NCBI GenBank assembly: GCA_051962095.1
Contig: JBQCCP010000037.1
Span: 1 to 7,211, forward strand
Length of the DNA stretch: 7,211 nt
Source of the DNA: 66-474 sp051962095
GTDB taxonomy: Bacteria > Pseudomonadota > Gammaproteobacteria > Xanthomonadales > Rhodanobacteraceae
Reading direction: 5' to 3'
Under the pieces are notes generated by a model. The model saw nothing but the letters and a program-made list of their open reading frames with translations. It had not been told where the DNA came from and did not search any database. Shown in pieces: positions 1-5,927 of the stretch. Position 1 is the stretch's first letter. Every line of letters starts with the position of its first letter. The position numbers and the translations under genes were made by a program.

Positions 1-57
1 AGGGCAGTGCTGCACTGGCTGGCGACGTTGCCGAAAGAAAGCAGAGCCGCGCCGTGA
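1..57 (+). CDS. possible 3' end of an upstream gene (partial)
   Basis: Frame +1 is open from the window edge to a TGA at 55-57, giving a C-terminal tail that ends in LATLPKESRAAP. It is too short to assign to any family. The stop lies six bases before the strong hairpin at 64-103, which is the spacing expected of a gene end followed by its terminator, and this favours frame +1 over the other open frame here. What is seen is only an open frame and its position; that it is a real gene end is inference. Confidence 0.35.
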   Translation, partial: RAVLHWLATLPKESRAAP

Positions 58-63
58 GGCAGC

Positions 64-103
64 GGCCAGGATGGGGCCGGCTCTCTCGGCCCCATGCCTG
101 GCC
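64..103 (+). terminator. strong GC-rich hairpin, likely terminator of the upstream gene
   Basis: The left arm GGCCAGG (64-70) plus ATGGGGCCG (71-79) pairs perfectly with CGGCCCCAT (87-95) plus CCTGGCC (97-103). This gives a 16-bp stem broken only by one bulged G at 96, with a 7-base loop. No U-tract follows, so it is not a textbook intrinsic terminator, although high-GC bacteria often lack a long one. It lies between a probable gene stop and the hydrolase gene. It also shows that the ATG at 94, which sits inside the right arm, is not a credible start for the hydrolase. Confidence 0.65.
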
Positions 104-143
104 GATATCGTTCCGGTCGCGCGTCGGGAGTTGCGCGTCCCGG

Positions 144-170
144 ACATGACACGGCTCCGTTGCGTCATGT
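144..170. promoter_or_regulatory. inverted repeat, candidate operator upstream of the metallo-hydrolase
   Basis: ACATGAC (144-150) and GTCATGT (164-170) form a perfect 7-bp inverted repeat with a 13-base spacer. The half-site centres are 20 bp apart, about two helical turns, which suits a dimeric regulator. The right half ends 22 bases before the chosen start at 193. No clear -35/-10 pair could be placed nearby. That it is an operator is inference from symmetry and position. Confidence 0.35.
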
Positions 171-192
171 TCGCACCACAAGTGGAATTTTC

Positions 193-1179
193 ATGAGCAA
201 GCGATCGGAGTTCCGCATCCGGCCCAAGGCGTGGTCCTTCGTGGCGATTGCCGTGGGCGTACTGTTCGCGGGTGCCGTGCTGGCCGCGGCGTTTGCACCT
301 TTCGTTTACGCCGAGCTGATGTCCCGGTTGAAGCCCCACGTGATCGTCGATCCCGCGCCGGCGAGCATCACCAAGGGCCGCATGTTCGATGACTATTTCG
401 TGGTGCAGGATCTCGGCGCGGGAACCTTCGCCATTGGCGAGCCGCGCTACTACCAGCAGAACTACTCCTATCTGATCATCGGCACGAAGCGGGCGCTGAT
501 GTTCGACTCAGGCTCCGGCACACGCGACATCGGCAAGGTGGTGAAATCCCTGACTCGTCTTCCCGTCACGGTGATGGTTTCCCATCTGCATTTCGATCAC
601 TTTGGCGGGATCGGCGCGTTCGATCACGTTGCCATGATCGATCTACCGCAGACGCGTGCAGACGTGTCGGGCGGGCGCCTCCGGCCCTCGCGTTACGAGT
701 ACCTCGGCTTTTGGGACGGGCGCAGCGCGCCGTCGGCGCGGGTAACGGAATGGCTGACTCCGGGCGCCGTGATCGACCTGGGCGGTCGCTCACTGACGGT
801 CCTGTCCACGCCCGGTCATACGCCAAGCTCCGCAGCGCTGTTCGATGCAGCCAACCATCGGCTCTTCATCGGTGACTACGTCTATCCGACGACACTTTAT
901 GCGTTCCTGCCGGGCGCGAGCTTGTCGGCCTATCGGCAGACGGCGCGGCGGCTGCTCGCAACCTTGCCCGACGATGCGATCTTGTGGACTGCGCATTGCT
1001 GTCGAAAAGGCGAGGGTGTGGCGGCGCCCTGGCTGACCATGAAAGACGTTCGCGACCTGGACAGAACGTTGACGTCGATGAAGGCGGGCACCGCAACGTT
1101 CACGGGGTTTTACCCACGCCGATATCCGGTCAATGACCAGATGACCTTGGCGACCGGTTTCCCTTGGAACAATCGCTGA
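193..1179 (+). CDS. MBL-fold metallo-hydrolase, N-terminally anchored or secreted
   Basis: This is a 328-aa metallo-beta-lactamase-superfamily hydrolase. The full metal ligand set is visible: HLHFDH at residues 131-136 (H131, H133, D135, H136), H209 in TPGHT, D228 in IGDYVY and H268 in TAHCC, so it should bind two metals and be active. Residues 15-40 form one hydrophobic stretch ending in VYA, either a Sec signal peptide or an N-terminal anchor, which places the catalytic domain in the periplasm. The start at 193 was chosen because it puts this segment at the N-terminus and has a weak AGTGGA Shine-Dalgarno-like site at 181-186; an upstream in-frame ATG at 94 lies in a hairpin and adds 33 non-protein-like residues. 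The substrate cannot be told from sequence: the superfamily covers lactamases, lactonases, thioesterases and phosphodiesterases. The gene appears monocistronic, and the next gene is a remnant on the opposite strand. Confidence 0.93.
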   Translation: MSKRSEFRIRPKAWSFVAIAVGVLFAGAVLAAAFAPFVYAELMSRLKPHVIVDPAPASITKGRMFDDYFVVQDLGAGTFAIGEPRYYQQNYSYLIIGTKRALMFDSGSGTRDIGKVVKSLTRLPVTVMVSHLHFDHFGGIGAFDHVAMIDLPQTRADVSGGRLRPSRYEYLGFWDGRSAPSARVTEWLTPGAVIDLGGRSLTVLSTPGHTPSSAALFDAANHRLFIGDYVYPTTLYAFLPGASLSAYRQTARRLLATLPDDAILWTAHCCRKGEGVAAPWLTMKDVRDLDRTLTSMKAGTATFTGFYPRRYPVNDQMTLATGFPWNNR

Positions 1180-1381
1180 GTAAAACACAGAGTCGACTTT
1201 CTGAGCTGTCGCCGGGGTGTGGCGCCTCTGGCGGCAGGCTCGATGGGTTGCACGGTTGGCTGGATTCGCGGCGCTTGCGTCGGGGTGTTGCGATCCTTGC
1301 GGTTGGTAATGCGGCACCCTCCGCCTGGCCTCAGGCAGCGCTGCCGGTGAGCGTTTGGGGCCACACCGACTGAAAGTTTGA
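1180..1381. other. intergenic region between convergent hydrolase gene and racemase remnant
   Basis: No gene is supported here. The stretch contains a perfect 12-bp palindrome, GGCAGCGCTGCC (1334-1345), with no loop and no T-run. It could mark the end of either converging transcript, but this is weak. No RNA gene or insertion element was recognised. Confidence 0.5.
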
Positions 1382-1636
1382 TCAGGCCGCGTCTTTGTGA
1401 CCGGACTCTTCCGCGAGCATCCAATCCACGGCGGATTGGCAGTGGAGTTCGGTGGTGTCGACGCGCGGGATGTCTGGCGCGTCCTCTGCGCGCAGCAGCA
1501 TGCCGAACTCGGTGCAGCCGAGGATCACCGCCTGCGCGCCCGCGCTGTGCATCCGGCGCATGATCGCGATGAAATGTTCGCGCGATGCCGCTTCCACGCG
1601 CCCCTTCACCAGCTCGTCGAAGGCTCGGCGGAAGCT
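1382..1636 (-). pseudogene. truncated aspartate/glutamate racemase-family gene (3' part only)
   Basis: The minus strand reads, from about 1636 down to the TGA at 1382-1384, a clear C-terminal part of the Asp/Glu/hydantoin racemase superfamily. It includes FDELVKG, then GAQAVILGCTEFGML with the conserved Cys of GCTE at 1514-1516, then PRVDTTELH and a C-terminal helix SAVDWMLAE. Roughly 84 residues remain of a family usually about 230-240 aa long. The N-terminal half, which carries the first catalytic Cys, is absent. It cannot lie upstream on this strand, because 1701-2249 codes for another protein on the opposite strand. Family similarity stops near 1636. An ATG at 1660 could start a 92-aa product but lacks a Shine-Dalgarno sequence. 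The half enzyme would have only one of the two catalytic cysteines, so loss of function is expected. It is most likely a deletion remnant, though not necessarily a recent one since the frame is still open. Confidence 0.75.
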
Positions 1637-1700
1637 ACACGGAAGCGCAACACCGGTCATGCCAGACTTGCCATGCAGCAGGTCGCAAGCGAGGTGGAAC

Positions 1701-2249
1701 ATGAAACGCATGGCCGCATCCAATCGGGGCACCATCACCATCCTTGCCGCGCTGGTGCTGTGGCTGGGCGGCATCGCGCCGCTGGTTGCTGCCGCGGCTA
1801 CGCCCGTCGAATCCTCGGTGTCCGTGACATTCGTCAACCCCGAGCATTTCACCGAATACCGCCTGTACGGCGTGCAGGACCGGTTCAACCGGATCGACTA
1901 CCTGGCGCAGCTCAAGGCCTACCTGATCAAGCAGGGGCAGGCCATTCTCAAGCCGGGCCAGAGCTTGCACGTCGACATCACCGACATCCGACTTGCTGGT
2001 GCGTACGAGCCCTGGCGCGGTCCGCAGTGGAGTTACGTTCGCATCATGCGCGACATCTACCCACCCCGCATCGATCTGAACTTCAGGTTGGTGGGCCAGG
2101 ACGGCAAGGTGCTGCGCGAGGGCAAACGGGTGTTGCGCGATCCGGCCTATCTGAATGGTGGGGGCCTTCCGTCCGCAACGGGGGCGCAGCTCTATTACGA
2201 CAAGGCGCTGCTGCGTCGGTGGCTGCGTCGTGGTCCGGACAAGCTCTGA
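1701..2249 (+). CDS. DUF3016 domain protein, secreted
   Basis: This is a 182-aa protein of the uncharacterised DUF3016 family. Residues 1-34 make a signal peptide: a basic start (MKRMAASNRG), a hydrophobic core from TITILAAL to LVAAAA, and a likely cleavage before TPVES. The mature part shows recalled family landmarks: VTFVNPEHF (42-50), LHVDITDIRLAGAYEP (89-104) and PPRIDLNFRL (121-130). The start at 1701 is fixed by a GAGGTGG site at 1691-1697 with good spacing and by the signal peptide; the same frame runs open upstream to 1452, but that part overlaps the racemase remnant and does not look like protein. The function is unknown. A periplasmic or outer-membrane-associated location is inferred from the signal peptide. 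The gene begins only about 65 bases from the racemase break and ends 12 bases from the stop of the converging phosphatase gene. Confidence 0.9.
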   Translation: MKRMAASNRGTITILAALVLWLGGIAPLVAAAATPVESSVSVTFVNPEHFTEYRLYGVQDRFNRIDYLAQLKAYLIKQGQAILKPGQSLHVDITDIRLAGAYEPWRGPQWSYVRIMRDIYPPRIDLNFRLVGQDGKVLREGKRVLRDPAYLNGGGLPSATGAQLYYDKALLRRWLRRGPDKL

Positions 2250-2264
2250 AATCCGGGCATTTCA
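2247..2264. repeat. inverted repeat containing both convergent stop codons
   Basis: TGAAAT (2247-2252), CCGGGC, ATTTCA (2259-2264) is a perfect 6-bp inverted repeat with a 6-base loop. The DUF3016 stop (TGA, 2247-2249) and the PhoD-like stop (TCA on the + strand, 2262-2264) sit at its two outer ends. Only 12 bases separate the two genes, so if there is a dedicated bidirectional terminator it must include this element, although the A/T-rich stem is weak. Confidence 0.4.
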
Positions 2265-4331
2265 CGCCGACAGCCCTATGTCTCCTTCCAGCACGGTCTG
2301 GCGCATCTGCGGTTTTTCGCCAGCGCGCCACAACGTCGTTTCGAATCGCACTCGATAGCGGAGCGGCCCGCCGTCTTCGCGCGGGCTGCGCTGGATCGGC
2401 GGCGGGATGCAGACGAAATCGGTCGTCATCTTTTCCGCGTCCACGCGGACGGTGGCGTAGCCGTGCCCGCCCATGTCCACGAACGTGAGGTTCGGCGCCA
2501 GCTCAGGATTGCTGGCGGCGTGCGCCTTCGCCAGGTCGCCGCTGTGCGCGTATTCCAGCGCGGAACGCACGCCGTGGTTCAACAGCAGGTTCATGGTGGG
2601 CTCGGGCGGCGCGCCATCGCGGTCGACCATGAACAGCGGACGCAACGGATCGTCCTTGCGCCCGTACTCGTAGGCTTCCTGCATGCCGAGGGACGAGATG
2701 GACCCGCCGACGAAGGTGAGGCCCACCGGCTCGAACGTCGCGGGCGGCAAGGCCTTTGCCGCGTAGCCCGCCCAGAAGCTGTGGCGATCGCCGGAGACGA
2801 TGGCGAAGCCGGTAATGCCGGCGTCGCGCACGGCATCGAAGATCTCGCCGCGCTCGTGGTAGGCGGTGCCCCAATCGCCGCCGCCCATGGTGGCGAAGCC
2901 ATCGGTCCATTTGCCCATCCTGGCGGGCATGTTCTGCGGATCCACGCGCCAGTCCGGCGTGCCCAGCGAATTGCCCCAGATCTTCCAGGTCGCGTTGGCC
3001 GTGCGCAGGCGTTCCAGGAACCACGCCTTCTGCGTCTCGCCCAGGAACGTCTGCGCGGGTTCGTTTGCGCGGAAGTTGGGGATGGTCTTGTCGCCGAAGG
3101 AGAGCTTCGCCGGTGGACGGCCATCGGCGAAATTGCGTCCACCATCGAGCTGCATCGCCAGCGCTTCGGGAAAGAAGGGGAATGACACGCCCTCGAACAG
3201 CGGCTTCAACTCATCGCGGTCCGATGGATCATGCGAGCGGAAGCTGTGCTGGTCGGTGAGGATCAGGTCGATGTGGCGCCCCCAGCGCAGCGCGCGATAG
3301 CCGATCAGGCTGTTGATGGCCGCGAGGTTGTTGGGTTCCCGCCCGAGGCCGTTCTCGTCGAATTTTTTCACCGGCGCATCCACCACGTGCGGCGCGTCGA
3401 AGGCTTCGAGGTTTGTTTGCGGTAGAACGCGCGCCGGCTGGAATTCGAACCAGGCCTGGTTGGCCGCGACCTTCAGCGTCTGCGCCCACACCAGGCCTTC
3501 GCCGAATTCCTGGATGGACTGCCAGCCCTGCCACGAGAATTCGTGGTTGTCCCAGATCGCCACGAACGGGAAACGCGCGCGCGCATCCTGCAGGTCCGGA
3601 TCCTGCAGGTAGGCGTGGTAGAGCTCGCGGTAATCGTCCAGCGACTGCGGCACGCGGAAGCGGTTCCTGGCGACGGCCTTGCCGCCCGTCGGGAATTTCA
3701 CGGGGAACGTGACGACGCGGTTGTAGCGGTGCCCGTCCTTGACCTGGTCCGGGTACTGCACGACTTCGTAAATGAAATCGCCGAGGTGCAGCACGAAGCC
3801 CAGACGGTCTTCCGGCGCGGCGCGTTCGTCCTCCCAGACCATCCGGCGCCAGGCGTTCATCGTGCCCTCGCAGATGTCCTGGCAACTGACGAACGCGAAG
3901 CGCGCCGGTCGCGGATCGTCGCGCCGCGGCGCGGTCAGCGTGCGGCCGATCCGGCTGCCGTTGCCGTCCTCGTCGGTGAAGCGGTACCAGTATTCGCTGG
4001 CGGGCTGAAGGCTGGCCACGAGCACGCGGCTGGTCCAGTCCGATTGCGCGAGGATGCGTGCATGCGTTGTCGCGACGACGCGCGTGAAGGCGGGATCCTC
4101 GGCGACTTCGACCAGCAAACGCGCGGCCTTGCGCCCGTCCGCGTACGGACGCCGCGTCCACAGCAGCACGCTGTTTTCGTCGGGGTCGCCCGATGCGACG
4201 CCCTGCGGATACAGGTCGCGGCGTTCGCGCCAATTGCTCGACGACGGGCGGACGGGCGTGCAGCCCATGGCCAGGGCTGCGCCCAGCGCGGCGGCGAGTT
4301 TCAGGAATCGGCGACGATCGAGGTCGGGCAT
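2262..4331 (-). CDS. PhoD-like alkaline phosphatase/phosphodiesterase, Tat lipoprotein
   Basis: This is a 689-aa PhoD-family metallophosphoesterase, expected to hydrolyse phosphate mono- or diesters outside the cytoplasm. The start at 4331 gives MPDLDRRRFLKLAAALGAAL, a Tat signal with RRRFLK at 6-11, followed by a lipobox (LAMGC, Cys24). An AGGGA site lies 4 bases upstream. The frame is open to 4484, but the extra 51 residues would bury the signal. Domain order: PhoD N-terminal beta-sandwich (GVASGDPDENSVLLWTR, 44-60), then the catalytic domain with SCQD (C150), GDFIYE (D185, Y188), WDNHEF (260-265), TDQHSFR (359-365), the WKIWGNS block (449-455), SGDRHSFW (513-520) and MGGHGY (620-625). It is longer than typical PhoD proteins (roughly 520-580 aa). 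The core motifs differ from the usual WDDHE and DxRxYR forms: N262, and H362 in place of an Arg. The folds and metal-site acids are present, so I expect activity, but the substrate may differ. No Pho box was found upstream. Confidence 0.93.
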   Translation of the reverse strand: MPDLDRRRFLKLAAALGAALAMGCTPVRPSSSNWRERRDLYPQGVASGDPDENSVLLWTRRPYADGRKAARLLVEVAEDPAFTRVVATTHARILAQSDWTSRVLVASLQPASEYWYRFTDEDGNGSRIGRTLTAPRRDDPRPARFAFVSCQDICEGTMNAWRRMVWEDERAAPEDRLGFVLHLGDFIYEVVQYPDQVKDGHRYNRVVTFPVKFPTGGKAVARNRFRVPQSLDDYRELYHAYLQDPDLQDARARFPFVAIWDNHEFSWQGWQSIQEFGEGLVWAQTLKVAANQAWFEFQPARVLPQTNLEAFDAPHVVDAPVKKFDENGLGREPNNLAAINSLIGYRALRWGRHIDLILTDQHSFRSHDPSDRDELKPLFEGVSFPFFPEALAMQLDGGRNFADGRPPAKLSFGDKTIPNFRANEPAQTFLGETQKAWFLERLRTANATWKIWGNSLGTPDWRVDPQNMPARMGKWTDGFATMGGGDWGTAYHERGEIFDAVRDAGITGFAIVSGDRHSFWAGYAAKALPPATFEPVGLTFVGGSISSLGMQEAYEYGRKDDPLRPLFMVDRDGAPPEPTMNLLLNHGVRSALEYAHSGDLAKAHAASNPELAPNLTFVDMGGHGYATVRVDAEKMTTDFVCIPPPIQRSPREDGGPLRYRVRFETTLWRAGEKPQMRQTVLEGDIGLSA

Positions 4332-4379
4332 GTCGTCCCTGCGCGGCGTTCGCGTTGGTGTACTCGTCGCCACGCTACT

Positions 4380-4429
4380 GCTCGCCGGGCGCGGGCGAGC
4401 GTGCCGGAAGTCGGGGAGAGATTCCCGAC
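4380..4429 (-). promoter_or_regulatory. two adjacent hairpins in the leader of the PhoD-like gene
   Basis: Hairpin A: GCTCGCC (4380-4386) pairs with GGCGAGC (4394-4400) across a 7-base loop. Hairpin B: GTCGGGGA (4410-4417) pairs with TTCCCGAC (4422-4429), one pair being G-T, across a 4-base loop. They lie 9 bases apart and roughly 50-100 bases upstream of the PhoD-like start on its coding side, so both could be in its 5' leader RNA. No known riboswitch was recognised. A regulatory role is inference. Confidence 0.35.
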
Positions 4430-4521
4430 GACGAGGGCGGTACTTGAGCTTGCGAATTCCAGGGGGGCTGCCGAGGTGACTCATGCAGGCGACGGCGACA
4501 GTGCACCCAGGCGTTGGGCGC

Positions 4522-4533
4522 GGACACGTGTCC
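4522..4533. promoter_or_regulatory. perfect palindrome GGACACGTGTCC, candidate regulator site
   Basis: This 12-bp palindrome is perfect, with a CACGTG core. It lies about 190 bases upstream of the PhoD-like start and 470 bases upstream of the G1-like start. Dimeric repressors often bind such sites, but no specific regulator can be named. It is a single copy and could be chance. Confidence 0.3.
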
Positions 4534-4591
4534 CATGTGGCTACCGAAGCCTACATGCAAGCTAAACGAATTCGGAACATCCGGAAGAGGA

Positions 4592-4931
4592 GAATCCGGC
4601 GCCTACTCTTCGATGCTGCGCTTTGGGTCCTGTTGCAGGCAAGCACGATGGTGCGGAGAAGAACGCATGACGTGCGCAGCCGGAATCCCGGCTCCCGGCG
4701 TCGTGCACATGGCCGGGACCCACTCGGAAATTTCCATCGGCGGGCACGTGCAGAACCGTTGACCGGAATCCGGGATCCGCCTTTCAACGCCCGCCCGCCC
4801 CGCGAGTCGGTGGACCAGTCCCCCGAATCCCGCGGTGATGGATGGCATCGCGCCTTGGCGCGGCCGCACCTTCGCTCCATCGGCACGCCTGGCGAACGCG
4901 CAGGCGGCGCCGGGGCGACCATCGAATCCCG
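4592..4931 (+). repeat. five same-strand copies of GAATCC[C/G]G
   Basis: GAATCC[C/G]G occurs at 4592-4599 (G), 4683-4690 (C), 4766-4773 (G), 4825-4832 (C) and 4924-4931 (C), all on the + strand, with start-to-start distances of 91, 83, 59 and 99 bases. The flanks are not alike, so this is not a tandem array. Xanthomonad intergenic regions are remembered to carry GGGATTC/GAATCCC-rich dispersed repeats, and these may be decayed members. The motif was picked after looking, so its significance is uncertain. Confidence 0.35.
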
Positions 4932-5004
4932 CAATGCAGCCCGGCCGCCGTGACGGACCGCATCTGCCTGCTCCCGGAACTCGCGGCATCCCAAGGAGAG
5001 TGCC

Positions 5005-5877
5005 ATGGCCAAAACACAGACGCGCGAAGAAAAACGGCTGCGAGTCTATCCTCCGCCGCCGGCGGACTTCGACCCGTTCACAGCCACCAGCAAGGATTTG
5101 ATGAGGCACGGGCTTCCGTTGCGGCCCGATGCGCGGAGTCAGCCCGGGATGGCTGTGCTGTGGGAGCGCCGGGCCGCCCGCTATCGCCAGTTCCAACATC
5201 TCGAGCCGAAGTTCAACACCGCGACAGCACCCGGAAAAGCGATTTCCGCCATTGCTCCGGCGTTCGGGCCGGACCCCACGGATTCTTGCGGGTACCAGCT
5301 TTTCGTTGCTTCGGCGACGATCGGCGCCCTGTCCGTCACCTGGACGCTGCCGGACTTGCAATACACTCCGAGCGCGCTCAACGTCGACTACTTCCATACC
5401 TTTGTCGGACTCGGCTTCCTCGACCTCCATGTCGAGATGACCGTCGATGCTGAGCAGAACGTCACCGCGCAATTGCAGTCGCCCGGGATCGCGGTTCCCA
5501 TCAACCTGCCGGTCCGTCCCGGCGATGTGCTCAGTTGCGTAATGTGCCTCGAAAACAACGACCGCGGAACCGCGGCGTTTTTCCTTGCCAACGAGACCAC
5601 GTCGCAAACGATGAACTTCGCGGTCGACACGGGCTTTCCGCCCGCGGTCAGCGTCAACGCCGGCGTGACCCGCACCTGGTCGCTCAATCAACCATTTCCT
5701 CCGCTGGCGAGATTCGGGGCCGTGTACTTCGACGAAATCAGCGTCTTCACGACAGGCGGCCCACGATCGCTGACGTCGGGACAAAGCATCACCATGGTTG
5801 GCCAGAACGGCAGGGTTCTTGCCGAACCGGTTCAGCTCAACGACAGTGCTTTCAAGACGGTGTTCGTGGCGGCCTGA
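5005..5877 (+). CDS. G1/A4 glutamic-peptidase-like beta-sandwich protein, probably non-catalytic
   Basis: This 290-aa protein matches the Peptidase A4/G1 (scytalidoglutamic peptidase, eqolisin) family. An N-terminal segment (FDPFTATSKDLMRHGLPLRPD, residues 22-42) resembles what I recall from bacterial members. The fold landmarks follow: VTWTLP (111-116), FVGLGF (133-138, family WVGIDG), VRPGDVLSCVMC (170-181), ANETT (195-199), RTWSLN (223-228), LARFGAVYFDE (234-244) and a final strand SAFKTVFV. The family's catalytic Gln, in LLQTG just after WVGIDG, has no counterpart: LDLHVE occurs instead, with no Gln between 116 and 150. The catalytic Glu of the WIVE/FIIE block reads WSLN, Asn228. The conserved WYEW is also lost. 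A pseudo-peptidase or binding role is therefore inferred. There is no signal peptide, unlike secreted fungal members. The start is firm, with AAGGAGAG at 4993-5000. A tail-tube gene fragment lies 50 bases downstream and may once have shared its transcript. Confidence 0.8.
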   Translation: MAKTQTREEKRLRVYPPPPADFDPFTATSKDLMRHGLPLRPDARSQPGMAVLWERRAARYRQFQHLEPKFNTATAPGKAISAIAPAFGPDPTDSCGYQLFVASATIGALSVTWTLPDLQYTPSALNVDYFHTFVGLGFLDLHVEMTVDAEQNVTAQLQSPGIAVPINLPVRPGDVLSCVMCLENNDRGTAAFFLANETTSQTMNFAVDTGFPPAVSVNAGVTRTWSLNQPFPPLARFGAVYFDEISVFTTGGPRSLTSGQSITMVGQNGRVLAEPVQLNDSAFKTVFVAA

Positions 5878-5927
5878 GCGGGACCAGGGGGGCGTCCAGC
5901 GATGAACGACTTCCTGGAGGAACGCTC

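Larger units (their letters stand above)
4332..5004. other. 673-bp divergent intergenic region without a convincing gene
   Basis: The PhoD-like gene leaves on the minus strand and the G1-like gene on the plus strand. Long reading frames cross the region on both strands, but their translations are Arg/Pro-rich, lack family motifs and look like by-products of high GC. The region holds the two hairpins at 4380-4429, a 12-bp palindrome at 4522-4533, five GAATCC[C/G]G motifs (4592-4931) and a short inverted repeat CGCGCC-TT-GGCGCG (4849-4862). The promoters of both flanking genes should lie here, but no convincing -35/-10 pair was found. A degraded gene cannot be excluded. Confidence 0.5.

Noticed and set aside
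94..192. Upstream in-frame ATG extending the metallo-hydrolase by 33 residues
   Set aside because: The ATG lies inside the right arm of a strong hairpin, has no ribosome site, and the extension places Arg-rich residues ahead of a clear signal/anchor sequence.
1397..2488. Long 363-codon open frame on the plus strand
   Set aside because: It crosses the racemase remnant, the whole DUF3016 gene in another frame and the end of the PhoD-like gene. It has no recognisable domain.
4332..4484. Upstream start extending the PhoD-like protein by 51 residues
   Set aside because: It would bury a well-formed Tat signal. An AGGGA site precedes the start at 4331, and the extension overlaps two hairpins.
2463..4565. 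Several long plus-strand frames opposite the PhoD-like gene
   Set aside because: They are antisense to a gene with full motif support, and their translations are low-complexity Arg/Ala/Pro-rich.
4759..4787. TTGACC followed 17 bases later by TTTCAA as a promoter for the G1-like gene
   Set aside because: The -10 matches only three of six consensus bases and the site is over 200 bases from the start, so it is not distinguishable from chance.
4483..4953. 156-codon plus-strand frame in the divergent intergenic region
   Set aside because: It has no ribosome site, no motif, and an unlikely composition. The opposite strand is open as well, so an open frame here carries little weight.
4603..5784. 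Long 393-codon open frame on the minus strand
   Set aside because: It lies opposite the well-supported G1-like gene and an intergenic region. The translation is Arg/Gly-rich with no family motif, so it is a shadow of high-GC coding DNA.
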